A stretch of 64,000 nucleotides of DNA from Aquihabitans sp. G128 (GTDB lineage Bacteria > Actinomycetota > Acidimicrobiia > Acidimicrobiales > Iamiaceae), in the NCBI RefSeq assembly GCF_019048865.1, contig NZ_CP077604.1, forward strand, positions 868,001 to 932,000. The letters run 5' to 3'. The translations under genes and the position numbers were made by a program. Shown one piece after another: positions 36,898 to 45,307 of this stretch. Each line of letters opens with the position of its first letter. Within the stretch, counting starts at the first letter, position 1. Under the pieces are notes generated by a model that saw nothing but the letters and a program-made list of their open reading frames with translations, was not told the origin of the DNA and ran no database searches.

Positions 36898-37605
36898 TCA
36901 CAGGCCGCCGGTGTGCGAGGGCGGCCAGATGATGAACATGGCCCGGCCCACGATGAGGTCCTCGTCGATGGGACCGAAGCAGCGCCCGTCGTGGGAGTGG
37001 GTGCGGTTGTCCCCCAGCACCAGGACGTGGCCGGCGGGGATCTTCAGGCCCTCGGCGGTGTTGAGGCCGGTCACCTCGCCCGGCCCGCATGCCACGCTGG
37101 CGTCGGTGGGCTGGCCGCTGGTGTAGGGCTCGTCGAGCTCCTTGCCGTCGATCTTCACGCTGCCCTCGGTGATCGACACCCGGTCGCCGGGCAGGCCGAT
37201 GACCCGCTTGATCAGGTCCTTCTCCGTCAGGGCGGGGTCGTTGCCCGGTCGCTCGAACACCACCACGTCGCCTCGCTCGACGTCGCCGAACTTGTAGGAC
37301 AGCTTGTTCACGACCACGCGGTCGTTGATCTGCAGCGTCTCGGTCATCGACTCCGACGGGATGTAGAAGGTCTGGAACAGGAAGGTCCGGACGATCACCG
37401 CCACGATGATCGCCCCGAACAGCACGGCGGCCCACTCGACCATGTTCCGGGTCTGGGACTTGGGCGGCTTGTCCTTGCGGCGGCGTCGCCCGCCGCGCTC
37501 GGGAGCGGCGGCGTCGCCGTCGTCGCGGGGTCGTTTGCGGACGCGCTCGCCGGTGGCCCCGGCGACGGAGGCGTCGGGGATGGTCGGTTCGTCGGGCGGC
37601 ACCAT
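36898..37605 (-). CDS. lepB: Signal peptidase I (second of two tandem copies)
   Basis: Membrane serine protease that removes signal peptides. A basic cytoplasmic region of ~55 residues (with GGRRRRKDKPPKSQTR) precedes one membrane helix (EWAAVLFGAIIVAVIVRTFL). The catalytic Ser is in FYIPSESMTETL and the Lys in KDLIKRVIGLPGD; the C-terminal box GHVLVLGDNRTHSHDGR is conserved. The ATG at 37605 overlaps the stop of the upstream lepB copy (TGATG), with GGGAGG just before. The two copies share closely similar C-terminal WPPS segments and probably arose by duplication. Confidence 0.93.
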   Translation of the reverse strand: MVPPDEPTIPDASVAGATGERVRKRPRDDGDAAAPERGGRRRRKDKPPKSQTRNMVEWAAVLFGAIIVAVIVRTFLFQTFYIPSESMTETLQINDRVVVNKLSYKFGDVERGDVVVFERPGNDPALTEKDLIKRVIGLPGDRVSITEGSVKIDGKELDEPYTSGQPTDASVACGPGEVTGLNTAEGLKIPAGHVLVLGDNRTHSHDGRCFGPIDEDLIVGRAMFIIWPPSHTGGL

Positions 37606-38361
37606 CACAGCCCTCCCATCTTCGAAGGGGGCCAGATGATCACGAAGGCCCGCCCCACGATGGAGTCCTCGTCGATGGGGCCGAAGCAGCGGCCGTCCTG
37701 GGAGTTCACGCGGTTGTCGCCGAGCACCAGGACGTGGCCGGCCGGGATGCGCAGGCCCGCTTCGGTGTCGATGCCCTTGGTGTCGCCCAGCCCGCAGCCG
37801 ACGTTGGCCTCGGTCTCGAGGCCGTCGGTGTAGGGCTCGTCGAGCACGCGCCCGTCGATGCGGACGGTGCCGCCCATGATCGACACGTGCTCACCGGGGA
37901 GGCCGACGACCCGCTTGATCAGGTCCTTGATCGTGCCCTCCTGGTTCTTCGGCCGTTCGAAGACCACGACGTCGCCGCGGTGCACCCCGTGGACCTCGTA
38001 GGCCAGCTTGTTGACCAGCACCCGGTCGTTGCGCACCAGGGTGTTCGACATGGACGGAGACGGGATCCAGAACTGCTCGAAGGCGAAGGTGCGGACGAGG
38101 ACCGCCACCACCAGCGCACCCACGACGACCACGCCCCAGCGCAGCGCGCTGCGTCGGCGGGGCGCCGCCTTGGCGGCGTTGCGGGCGGCTCGGGCCCGTC
38201 GGGCTGCGGCGACGTCCTCGTCGGTGACCTCGACGACCGCCGCCGACCGGTCACCCTCGGTGGCGCGTCGGACCGAGTCGGTGGCGAGGGCGGTGTCGCC
38301 GTCGCCGGAGGGGGCATCGGGCGAGCGCTCGCTCGGGGGGGTCGCCTGCCTCGGATGCCAC
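37605..38361 (-). CDS. lepB: Signal peptidase I (first of two tandem copies; frameshifted)
   Basis: Catalytic Ser in FWIPSPSMSNTL and Lys in KDLIKRVVGLPGE, with the conserved GHVLVLGDNRVNSQDGR box. An Arg/Ala-rich cytoplasmic region precedes the membrane helix (VVVVGALVVAVLVRTFAF). The GTG at 38361 is supported by TAGCGT 8 nt upstream, but the first nine codons are out of frame with the rest. The break is a run of seven G at 38335-38341; six would restore VASEAGDPPSERSPDAPSGD. This copy begins the lepB-lepB transcript. Confidence 0.88.
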
Positions 38362-38369
38362 GACGGGCG

Positions 38370-38375
38370 ACGCTA
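38370..38375 (-). promoter_or_regulatory. Leaderless-type -10 box (TAGCGT) of the first lepB
   Basis: TAGCGT on the minus strand ends 8 nt before the GTG at 38361. It supports that start despite the frameshift downstream. Confidence 0.55.
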
Positions 38376-38424
38376 GCGCGGCGCCCCCGAGGGTCGGTCG
38401 CGTCGAGGAGCGCCGGCGCGCGGC

Positions 38425-39369
38425 TCAGCGGTAGCGGGCCAGGACGCGGGCCGCCGCGTCCGCGAGGACGTCGCCCTCGCCGAGCTCCGGGTCGATGCGC
38501 ACCACGTGAGCCGTCGGTCCCAGGCGGAGCAGGAGCCGCTCGAGCCAGGACCGGCCGGCCACCGCGAGGGTCACCACCAGGCGGCCGTCGGTGCTCGGCT
38601 CGACGGCGACGACCGGGTAGGCCTCGGCCACCCAGCGGGCATCGGCCGGCAGGTCGAGCACGATCTGGGGCAGGCGGTCGGGGATGCGCACGGTGGCGGC
38701 CAGGTCGGCGGGGGCGGGCTTTGCAGGCTCGTCGAGCTGCTGGACGGCCTCCATGCGGTCGAGGCGGAAGCGGCGGGGCTCGTCGCGCTCGACGGCGCGC
38801 CCGGCGAGGTACCAGAGGCCCTGCACCGCGAAGACCCGCCACGGGTCGACGACCCGGTCCTCGACGACGTCGCGGCCGTAGCTCCAGTAGGTGAAGCGCA
38901 CCTGCCGACCGGCCGCGATGGCCTCGGCGAGCAGGCGGCCCGTGGCCCCGCCCTCCGGATCGAGGTCGACGTCGACGGCCTCCCCCGGCTCGATGCCCAG
39001 CAGCGCCGCCAGCTTCGACAGCGCCCGCCACAGCGGCGAGTCGTCCGCCGCGTCGTCGGCGACGAGGGCGTCGGCGGCGGCGACCAGGGCCAGCCCCTCG
39101 GCCGGGGTGAGCCGGAGCGGGCGGTCGAAGGAGAACAGGCGCACCCACACGCGACCGTCCTCGACGATGACCTCGAAGGGCATCTCGTCGTAGTGCAGCG
39201 AGTCGGCGCCGATCATGGCGGCCATCTCGAGCTCCTTCACCAGCTCGGGGCGGGCCAGCCCGAAGCGGTCGCACAGCTCGGTGATGGGCACGCCGTCGGG
39301 TTGGCCGGCCGCCCACTGGAGGATGGCCAGCAGGCGCTGGATGCGGGTGCCCGCGGTGACCCGGCTCAT
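38425..39369 (-). CDS. pafC: WYL-domain transcriptional regulator PafC
   Basis: Second half of the PafBC pair. An N-terminal winged helix (RIQRLLAILQWAAGQPDGVP, ITELCDRFGLARPELVKELE) is followed by a WYL domain (VVDPWRVFAVQGLWYLAGRA) and a WCX-type C-terminus. In mycobacteria PafBC activates the RecA-independent DNA-damage response. The ATG overlaps the pafB stop (ATGA). Length 314 is normal. Confidence 0.9.
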   Translation of the reverse strand: MSRVTAGTRIQRLLAILQWAAGQPDGVPITELCDRFGLARPELVKELEMAAMIGADSLHYDEMPFEVIVEDGRVWVRLFSFDRPLRLTPAEGLALVAAADALVADDAADDSPLWRALSKLAALLGIEPGEAVDVDLDPEGGATGRLLAEAIAAGRQVRFTYWSYGRDVVEDRVVDPWRVFAVQGLWYLAGRAVERDEPRRFRLDRMEAVQQLDEPAKPAPADLAATVRIPDRLPQIVLDLPADARWVAEAYPVVAVEPSTDGRLVVTLAVAGRSWLERLLLRLGPTAHVVRIDPELGEGDVLADAAARVLARYR

Positions 39370-40286
39370 CGGGCCGCCACCTCCTCGAGCCAGCCCACCA
39401 GCTCGGCGCGCAGCTCGGGGGGCGACCGCAGCTCGGCCCGGTCCAGGAAGGCCAGCAGCCAGGACCTGAAGCCCTCGCGGTTCGTCACCACGAGCGACAC
39501 CACCAGGCCCGAGTCGTCGTCGCTCACCACCTGCGCATCGCCCAACTCGGCGCGCACCGCGGCGGCCACGGCGGGATCGAACCACACCTCGGCCGTCACG
39601 GGGTCGGTGTGGCCACCCAGGACCCACGGATCGAGGCGCAGGCCGGGCACCGCTTCGACCGGCCGCTCGAACGCGCTCGGCGGCGTGTCGAGGGCCACGC
39701 CGCCCTCCACCCGGCTCATCCGGTACCAGCGCTCCTCGCCGCGGACGTGGTCGAAGCCGTTGAGGTACCAGCGGCCCCGCAGGAACTCGAGGCGGTACGG
39801 GTTCACGACCCGTTCCACCCCGTGGTACCCGAAGCGCAGGGACCGCCGCTCCGCCACCCCGGTGAAGGCGGCCACCAGGTCCGGGTCGGCAGGGATCTCG
39901 GCCACCGGCGCGGTTGCGGCCGCCACGCCACCGAGCTTGAAGAGGGCGCGCTGGCCCATGCCGCCGTCGGACGCCACCACGGCGGCGGCCAGGTTCAGGG
40001 CCTCGAGCTCCTCGGCGTCGAGGCCCGGGTCGCGCAGCTCGTAGTCCCGCGGGCGGATGCGGTAGCCCAGGATCGGCGGGTCGGTGCCCGGCACGCTCTC
40101 GACCAGGAGCGGCACCCCCATCTCCCGCAGCTCGTCCTTGTCCCGCTCGAACGCCCGCTTGAAGGACGCGTCCTCGTCCGGGTAGCCGGGGACCCGACGG
40201 CGCAGCTCGGCGGCGGTGACGGGCCGAGGCGCGCCGAGCAGCGCGTTCATGAGGGTGATGAGCCGCTCGATCTTCGCCTGGGCCAT
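39366..40286 (-). CDS. pafB: WYL-domain transcriptional regulator PafB
   Basis: First half of the PafBC pair: winged helix (KIERLITLMNALLGAPRPVT, AELRRRVPGYPDEDASFKRA), WYL domain (VNPYRLEFLRGRWYLNGFD) and a C-terminal WCX extension. It starts at ATG 40286 with TAGGAT 8 nt upstream, so pafBC has its own promoter and is not only read through from pafA. Length 306 is normal. Confidence 0.9.
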   Translation of the reverse strand: MAQAKIERLITLMNALLGAPRPVTAAELRRRVPGYPDEDASFKRAFERDKDELREMGVPLLVESVPGTDPPILGYRIRPRDYELRDPGLDAEELEALNLAAAVVASDGGMGQRALFKLGGVAAATAPVAEIPADPDLVAAFTGVAERRSLRFGYHGVERVVNPYRLEFLRGRWYLNGFDHVRGEERWYRMSRVEGGVALDTPPSAFERPVEAVPGLRLDPWVLGGHTDPVTAEVWFDPAVAAAVRAELGDAQVVSDDDSGLVVSLVVTNREGFRSWLLAFLDRAELRSPPELRAELVGWLEEVAAR

Positions 40287-40294
40287 GGCGACCG

Positions 40295-40300
40295 ATCCTA
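40295..40300 (-). promoter_or_regulatory. Leaderless-type -10 box (TAGGAT) of pafB
   Basis: TAGGAT on the minus strand ends 8 nt before the ATG at 40286. It overlaps the last codons of the DUF3866 gene. Confidence 0.55.
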
Positions 40301-41333
40301 CGGGGCGCCCGCGTCGCCCCGTCCGGGCTCACCGACCGCTCGGGCGGCGAGGATGCCGGCCGCGGCCGCTGCGGCGAAGTACAGGGGGTCCTGGTCCGGG
40401 CTGCGTCCCATGGTGGTGACGGCGAGGTCGGCGGCACGGAGCAGGGCTGCCGGGTCGCCCGGGTCGACGGGCACCCAGCGGTGCCGGTGGGTGGCCGGGG
40501 GGTCGACGCCGGGCGGGACGGCCACCTGCACGTCGGAGCGCACGGCGTCGAGGGCGGTGAGCGAGTGGTGGCTGATCCCCTGGTGGCGGGGCCGGGGGTC
40601 CGCCGAGGAGCAGCGGAGGCAGGCCAGCGGGGTGGCCCCGAGCCAGGCTGCGGCATCGAGCACGCCGGCCACCTCGAGGGCGGTGTAGCCGAGGCGGCTC
40701 CCGGTGCCGGCGCCCCCGGGGCCCATCGCGACGACGACCACCTCGGCGTCTAGGCGGTGCCGGGCCAGCGACAGGGCCGAAGCCACGTTCAGCGCCTCGA
40801 CGTCGCCGCCGAAGGCGTGCCCGGCGGTGACCGTGGCGTGCAGCAGGCCCCGCTCGACGAGGGCCGCCACCTGGTCGCTGAGGGCCAGCGGCAGGGCGGC
40901 GCCGTCGGTCATCACGTACACCACCCGGGTGCCGGGTCGGGTGGCGGCGATGGCGGCGGCGATCACGGGCAGCTGGCTGTGGACGCCGGCCGCCACCACC
41001 GGCAGGCCGTCGAGCCGCTCGGGGAGCGAGCCGGGTTGCTCCTCCCCCGCCCCGCTGTCGACCTGGAGGCTGGTGTAGCGCAGCTTCATCAGGTGCCCGG
41101 GGCCCGCTTCGGCCCAGGGTCCGCGTGAGGTTCCAGTGGACGACGTGCCACCCGCCGCTGCCGAGGCCGAGGCCGACGGCGGTGGTGTTGCAGACCACCC
41201 GGTCGCCCACCGCGATGGGCCCGGTGAGCTGGGTCAGGGCGTAGGCGCGGTCACCGTCGTCCAAGCGGGCCCGGACGAGCCCGGGACGACGCTCGATGAT
41301 CTCGGCGACGGTGGCCTCGCGGAACGCGGGCAC
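40298..41333 (-). CDS. DUF3866-family protein (frameshifted)
   Basis: Actinobacterial protein of the DUF3866 family, about 346 residues when reconstructed; no function is established. The N-terminal part (REATVAEIIERRPGLVRARL, CNTTAVGLGLGSGGWHVVHW) is in a different frame from the rest (MKLRYTSLQVDSGAGEE onward). Restoring one CG at 41122-41125 joins them as NLTRGPWAEAGPGHLMKLRY. It starts at GTG 41333, 15 nt after the pafA stop. The C-terminal part has an alpha/beta pattern with several Gly-rich turns (TAGHAFGGDVEALN, MGPGGAGTGSRLG). Confidence 0.8.
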
Positions 41334-41348
41334 CGGCTCAGCCCGCCG

Positions 41349-42707
41349 TCACAGCGAGGCGATGAGCTTCTCGACCCGCTCGTCGTGGGCCTTGAACGGG
41401 TCCTTGCACAGCACGGTGCGCTGGGCCTGGTCGTTGAGCTTCAGGTGCACCCAGTCGACCGTGTAGTCCCGCTTCTTCTCCTTGGCCTTCCGGATGAACT
41501 CGCCGCGCAGGCGGGCCCGGGTGGTCTGCGGCGGCTGGTCGGTGGCCAGGTCGATCTCGTCGTCGTCGCACACCCGGTCGACCATGCCGCGGTCCTGCAG
41601 CCGGTAGAAGAGGCCACGGTCGCGGTTGATGTCGTGGTACTGCAGGTCGACCAGCGCCACGCGGGGATCGCTCAGGGGCAGGTCGTGGCGGTCCCGGTAC
41701 TGCTCGATCAGGTTGTGCTTGATCACCCAGTCGCACTCCCGATCGAGTGACAGCGGGTCTCGCTCGATGGTGGTGATGGCGTGCTCCCACGCGCCGAGCG
41801 CCATCTTCTCCTCGGGGCTGAGGCCCCGGGTCTCGGCGTAGCGGATGGCGCGAGAGAGGTACTCGCTCTGGATGTCGAGCGCCGAGACCTCGCGGCCGTT
41901 GGCCAGCCGCACCCGGCGGGTGCAGGTGATGTCGTGGCTGATCTCGCGGATGGCCCGGATGGGGTTCTCCAACGTCATGTCCCGCAGGACCACGTTGGGC
42001 TCCTCGAGCATGCGCAGCAGCAGGCTGGTGGCCCCGACCTTGAGGAACGTGGCCTGCTCGCTCATGTTGGAGTCGCCCACGATGACGTGCAGCCGCCGGA
42101 ACCGCTCGGCGTCGGCGTGGGGCTCGTCCCGGGTGTTGATGATCGGGCGGGACCGGGTGGTGGCGCTGGAGACGCCCTCCCAGATGTGCTCGGCCCGCTG
42201 GCTGATGGAGAACATGGCGCCGCGGGCGGTCTGGAGGACCTTGCCGGCGCCGGCGTAGATCTGCCGGCTCACCAGGAACGGGATCAGCACCTCGGCGTAG
42301 TGGCCGAAGTCGTCGCGGCGGCTGGTGAGGTAGTTCTCGTGGCAGCCGTAGGAGTTGCCCGCCGAGTCGGTGTTGTTCTTGAAGAGGTAGATGGTGCCCC
42401 GGATGCCCTCCTCGTGGAGGCGCTGCTCGGCGCTCACCAGGAGCTGCTCGAGGATCCGCTCGCCGGCCTTGTCGTGGATGACCAGCTCCCGCACGGAGTC
42501 GCACTCGGGGGTGGCGTACTCGGGGTGGCTGCCGACGTCGAGGTAGAGGCGGGCGCCGTTGGCCAGGAAGACGTTGGAGCTGCGGCCCCAGGACACCACC
42601 CGGCGGAACAGGTATCGGGCCACCTCGTCCGGGCTCAGGCGGCGCTGGCCCCGAGAGGTGCAGGTGACGCCGTACTCGTTCTCGAGACCGAAGATGCGGC
42701 GTTCCAC
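41349..42707 (-). CDS. pafA: Pup-protein ligase PafA
   Basis: Glutamine-synthetase-fold ligase that attaches the C-terminal Glu of Pup to substrate lysines. It begins with [20 protein letters not shown], which carries the metal-binding Glu, and contains [20 protein letters not shown] and [19 protein letters not shown], shared with Dop. It lacks the Dop-loop insertion present in dop. Length 452 is normal. The start is GTG at 42707 with TACGGT 6 nt upstream. Confidence 0.96.
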   Translation of the reverse strand: MERRIFGLENEYGVTCTSRGQRRLSPDEVARYLFRRVVSWGRSSNVFLANGARLYLDVGSHPEYATPECDSVRELVIHDKAGERILEQLLVSAEQRLHEEGIRGTIYLFKNNTDSAGNSYGCHENYLTSRRDDFGHYAEVLIPFLVSRQIYAGAGKVLQTARGAMFSISQRAEHIWEGVSSATTRSRPIINTRDEPHADAERFRRLHVIVGDSNMSEQATFLKVGATSLLLRMLEEPNVVLRDMTLENPIRAIREISHDITCTRRVRLANGREVSALDIQSEYLSRAIRYAETRGLSPEEKMALGAWEHAITTIERDPLSLDRECDWVIKHNLIEQYRDRHDLPLSDPRVALVDLQYHDINRDRGLFYRLQDRGMVDRVCDDDEIDLATDQPPQTTRARLRGEFIRKAKEKKRDYTVDWVHLKLNDQAQRTVLCKDPFKAHDERVEKLIASL

Positions 42708-42713
42708 GGCGTC

Positions 42714-42719
42714 ACCGTA
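42714..42719 (-). promoter_or_regulatory. Leaderless-type -10 box (TACGGT) of pafA
   Basis: TACGGT on the minus strand ends 6 nt before the GTG at 42707. Confidence 0.55.
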
Positions 42720-42776
42720 CCGGCGGGCCGCGCCCCTGCGATGCCACCCGGTGCGGCGGCGTCGGCGATCACCCGG

Positions 42777-43385
42777 TCAGGACGAGCAGCGCGCTTCGAG
42801 TGCGGCGCGCAGCTCGGGCGAGGGGTACTTGGCGTCGATGCGCTCGAACGAGCGGCCCACCTCGGTCAGCTGCGCCTCCACGCCGCTGACCAGGGCCGCC
42901 ACCTGGCGCTGGAACGCGTCGGCGTCGTCGGTGGGCAGCGCAGCTGCGGTCTTGCCGGCATCGGCGATGGCCTGGCGGTAGTCGGTGAAGCGATCGGCCA
43001 GGTCGTCGACCAGCGCGTCGCCGTCGACGACGTCGGGCACGCCGCCGCGGCGGAGCTCGGCGAGGAGGGCATCGGTGTCGCGCTCGGCCCGGGCGAAGAG
43101 GTCCTCGATGGCGGCCTTGGCGCCGGGGACGTCGCCCGGGTCGACGCTGCCCGCCACCCCTGCTCCGGCCTGGGCGACCTTCACCGACCACGCGCCGAAC
43201 GCCGAGCAGAACCCCGTGGCCCAGCGGTCGATCGGCACGGCGTCGGCGGGGTGGCCGTCGGTGGTCGTGGTGGTGGTGGCGAGGCGGGTGGTCGAGCTCG
43301 GCGCGGCCTCGGAGCCCGTTCCGCTGGTGCACGCCGCCGCCACGAGGGCGGCGGCGAGCGCCAACGCGGCGAGCGAGGTGCGCAC
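42777..43385 (-). CDS. Putative lipoprotein of unknown function
   Basis: A 202-residue protein with a lipoprotein signal (LAALALAAALVAAACTSG; the Cys near residue 19 fits a lipobox), a Ser/Thr-rich linker, and a mostly helical domain (WATGFCSAFGAWSVKVAQ, FERIDAKYPSPELRAALEA). No family is recognised. It starts 11 nt after prcA and is probably co-transcribed with the proteasome genes, although an exported lipoprotein has no obvious place in that pathway. Confidence 0.7.
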   Translation of the reverse strand: MRTSLAALALAAALVAAACTSGTGSEAAPSSTTRLATTTTTTDGHPADAVPIDRWATGFCSAFGAWSVKVAQAGAGVAGSVDPGDVPGAKAAIEDLFARAERDTDALLAELRRGGVPDVVDGDALVDDLADRFTDYRQAIADAGKTAAALPTDDADAFQRQVAALVSGVEAQLTEVGRSFERIDAKYPSPELRAALEARCSS

Positions 43386-43396
43386 GGCCCTTCGGC

Positions 43397-44155
43397 TCAG
43401 GCCGGCTCGTCCGTCGCCGGGGCGTCCGGAGCGGCGTCCTCGACCGGGGCGTCGGCGCCGGGCAGCGCCGGTGGCTCGACGGCGAGGGCCACCGAGACCT
43501 CGGCGTCGTCCAGGCGGCGGAAGCAACGGCGGGCCGCGGCGCGGTCGAGCAGGGCGACCTCCAGGTCGGCGGCCACCAGGGTGCGGTCCGGGCCGGAGAG
43601 GGCCGACGCCGCCACGCGCAGGGCGGTGCCCAGGTCGGGCCCGTCGCCCAGGCCGGCCTTGACCCGCTCGGCCACCGTCTCGGCGTCGCCGCCGAGCACG
43701 GCGAAGGCCGTCTCGTCGATCACGGTGCCGTCGTAGAGCAGGTGGAAGAGCTGGTCCTCGGCGGCCTCGGCGCCCACCTCGGCCACCAGGATCTCGACCT
43801 CGAGCGGCTTCATCTCGTGGGTGAAGACCTGGCCGAGGATCTGGGCGTACTGGTTGGCCAGGCTGCGGGCGTCGACGTCCTCCCGGCTGAACGAGTAGCC
43901 CTTGAGGTCGGCGGCGCGGACGCCGGAGATGCGGAGCTGGTCGAACTCGTTGTACTTGCCGACGCCGGCGAAGGCGATGCGGTCGTAGATCTCGGAGACC
44001 TTCCGCAGCGTGCTCGACGGGTTCTCGGCGCACACGACGATCCCCTCCACGCAGATGGCGGCCACCAGGCTGCGGCCGCGCGAGATGCCCTTCCGGGCGT
44101 AGTCGGCGCGGTCCTTCATGACCTGCTCGGGGGCGACGTAGAAGGGCATGCTCAT
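43397..44155 (-). CDS. prcA: Proteasome alpha subunit
   Basis: Outer-ring subunit of the 20S proteasome, which gates entry and docks the ARC/Mpa ATPase. MPFYVAPEQVMKDRADYARK and GISRGRSLVAAICVEGIVVC are typical of actinobacterial PrcA. The C-terminal ~45 residues are acidic and Pro/Ala rich, probably disordered. Two start codons, ATG at 44155 and at 44149, are equally possible. Length 252 is normal. Confidence 0.95.
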   Translation of the reverse strand: MSMPFYVAPEQVMKDRADYARKGISRGRSLVAAICVEGIVVCAENPSSTLRKVSEIYDRIAFAGVGKYNEFDQLRISGVRAADLKGYSFSREDVDARSLANQYAQILGQVFTHEMKPLEVEILVAEVGAEAAEDQLFHLLYDGTVIDETAFAVLGGDAETVAERVKAGLGDGPDLGTALRVAASALSGPDRTLVAADLEVALLDRAAARRCFRRLDDAEVSVALAVEPPALPGADAPVEDAAPDAPATDEPA

Positions 44156-44204
44156 CGGAGGGCTCCGGCGGTGGAGAGGGAGGGGCGGGCGGTGCGGGGG
44201 CGCA

Positions 44205-45011
44205 TCAGGCGACGCTCGCCCCGGTGCTGTCCTCGGTGCCGGCGACCAGGCGGGCGTAGGCCGACGCGAGGTCGGCGTCGGGGACCCGGGTGAAGCCGAC
44301 GGCGTCGATGGTGGCCACCACCGGCCAGATGCCGCGCACCGGGTCGGGGCCGCCCGTGGCGGAGTCCTCGTCGGCCGCGGTGACCAGCGCCTTCAGGGCC
44401 AGGTCGATGGTGGCCCCGCTGTCGAGGCCTTCGGCGAAGCCGAGCTTCACGACCGTGGCGGCGTGCAGGCCGCCCGAGCCGGAGGTGGCGTAGTCGTTCT
44501 CCTCGTACCGGCCGCCCGTGACGTCGTACTGGAAGAGCCGCCCGGCCTCGCGCCGCGTGTCGTAGCCGGCGAAGAGCGGCACGACGGCCAGGCCCTGCAT
44601 GGCGGCGGGCAGGTGGTTGCGGACCATCTGCGAGAGCTGGTTGGCCTTGCCCTCCAGCGAGAGGGCGCCGCCCTCGACCTTCTCGTAGTGCTCCAACTGC
44701 AGCTGGAACAGCTTCACCATCTCCATGGCGGGGCCGGCGGCACCGGCGATGGCCACGCCCGACCAGCGATCGGCGGCGAAGACCTTCTCGATCGACCGGT
44801 GGCTGATGAAGTTCCCCGACGTGGCCCGGCGGTCGCCAGCCATGACGACGCCGTCGGCGTAGCGGATGGCCACCACCGTGGTGCCGTGGGTGATCGATCC
44901 GGCGGCGCTCACGGGACCGGACGGTGCGGCGGGGACGAGGCCCTGGCGACGCAGCAGCGCTGCGAAGTCCGGGCCCGGGTCGTCGCCGGGAGAGAAGGTC
45001 GGGATCTGCAC
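44205..45011 (-). CDS. prcB: Proteasome beta subunit
   Basis: Catalytic subunit of the 20S proteasome. A propeptide of 43 residues ends at THG, and autocleavage would expose Thr44 (GTTVVAIRYADGVVMAGDRR) as the nucleophile. Asp and Lys partners of the active site fall in the following strand region. Length 268 is normal. The GTG at 45011 has TACCCT 7 nt upstream, so prcBA has its own promoter besides any read-through from dop-pup. Confidence 0.96.
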   Translation of the reverse strand: MQIPTFSPGDDPGPDFAALLRRQGLVPAAPSGPVSAAGSITHGTTVVAIRYADGVVMAGDRRATSGNFISHRSIEKVFAADRWSGVAIAGAAGPAMEMVKLFQLQLEHYEKVEGGALSLEGKANQLSQMVRNHLPAAMQGLAVVPLFAGYDTRREAGRLFQYDVTGGRYEENDYATSGSGGLHAATVVKLGFAEGLDSGATIDLALKALVTAADEDSATGGPDPVRGIWPVVATIDAVGFTRVPDADLASAYARLVAGTEDSTGASVA

Positions 45012-45018
45012 GCGGCCG

Positions 45019-45024
45019 AGGGTA
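45019..45024 (-). promoter_or_regulatory. Leaderless-type -10 box (TACCCT) of prcB
   Basis: TACCCT on the minus strand ends 7 nt before the GTG at 45011. Confidence 0.5.
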
Positions 45025-45097
45025 CCGGACCGCCACCCGCCCCCGACCCCGGCTCCTCGGCGCGCCGCGCCCGGTCTCTGGCGAAGGGCCGAGGCGG

Positions 45098-45292
45098 CTA
45101 CTCGCCGCCCTTCTGGACGTAGGAGCGGACGAAGTCCTCGGCGTTGGACTCCAGGACCTCGTCGATCTCGTCGAGGAGGTCGTCGATCTCGGACTTCAGC
45201 TTCTCGCCGGTCTCGGTGTTGACCGGGGCCTCGGCGACCTCTTCGGCCTTCCGGGCGGGGGCGACCTTGCGCTTCTGTTCCTGTTCAGCCAT
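45098..45292 (-). CDS. pup: Prokaryotic ubiquitin-like protein Pup, ending in GGE
   Basis: A 64-residue protein modifier. The N-terminus is Lys/Arg/Glu rich and disordered, residues ~30-50 (EKLKSEIDDLLDEIDEVLE) form the helix that binds the ARC coiled coil, and the C-terminus is VQKGGE. Most actinobacterial Pups end in GGQ and must be deamidated by Dop; this one ends in Glu and could be ligated directly. The ATG has GGAGGG 6 nt upstream, and the dop stop is 15 nt away. Confidence 0.96.
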   Translation of the reverse strand: MAEQEQKRKVAPARKAEEVAEAPVNTETGEKLKSEIDDLLDEIDEVLESNAEDFVRSYVQKGGE

Positions 45293-45307
45293 CTGGGACC
45301 CTCCGTG

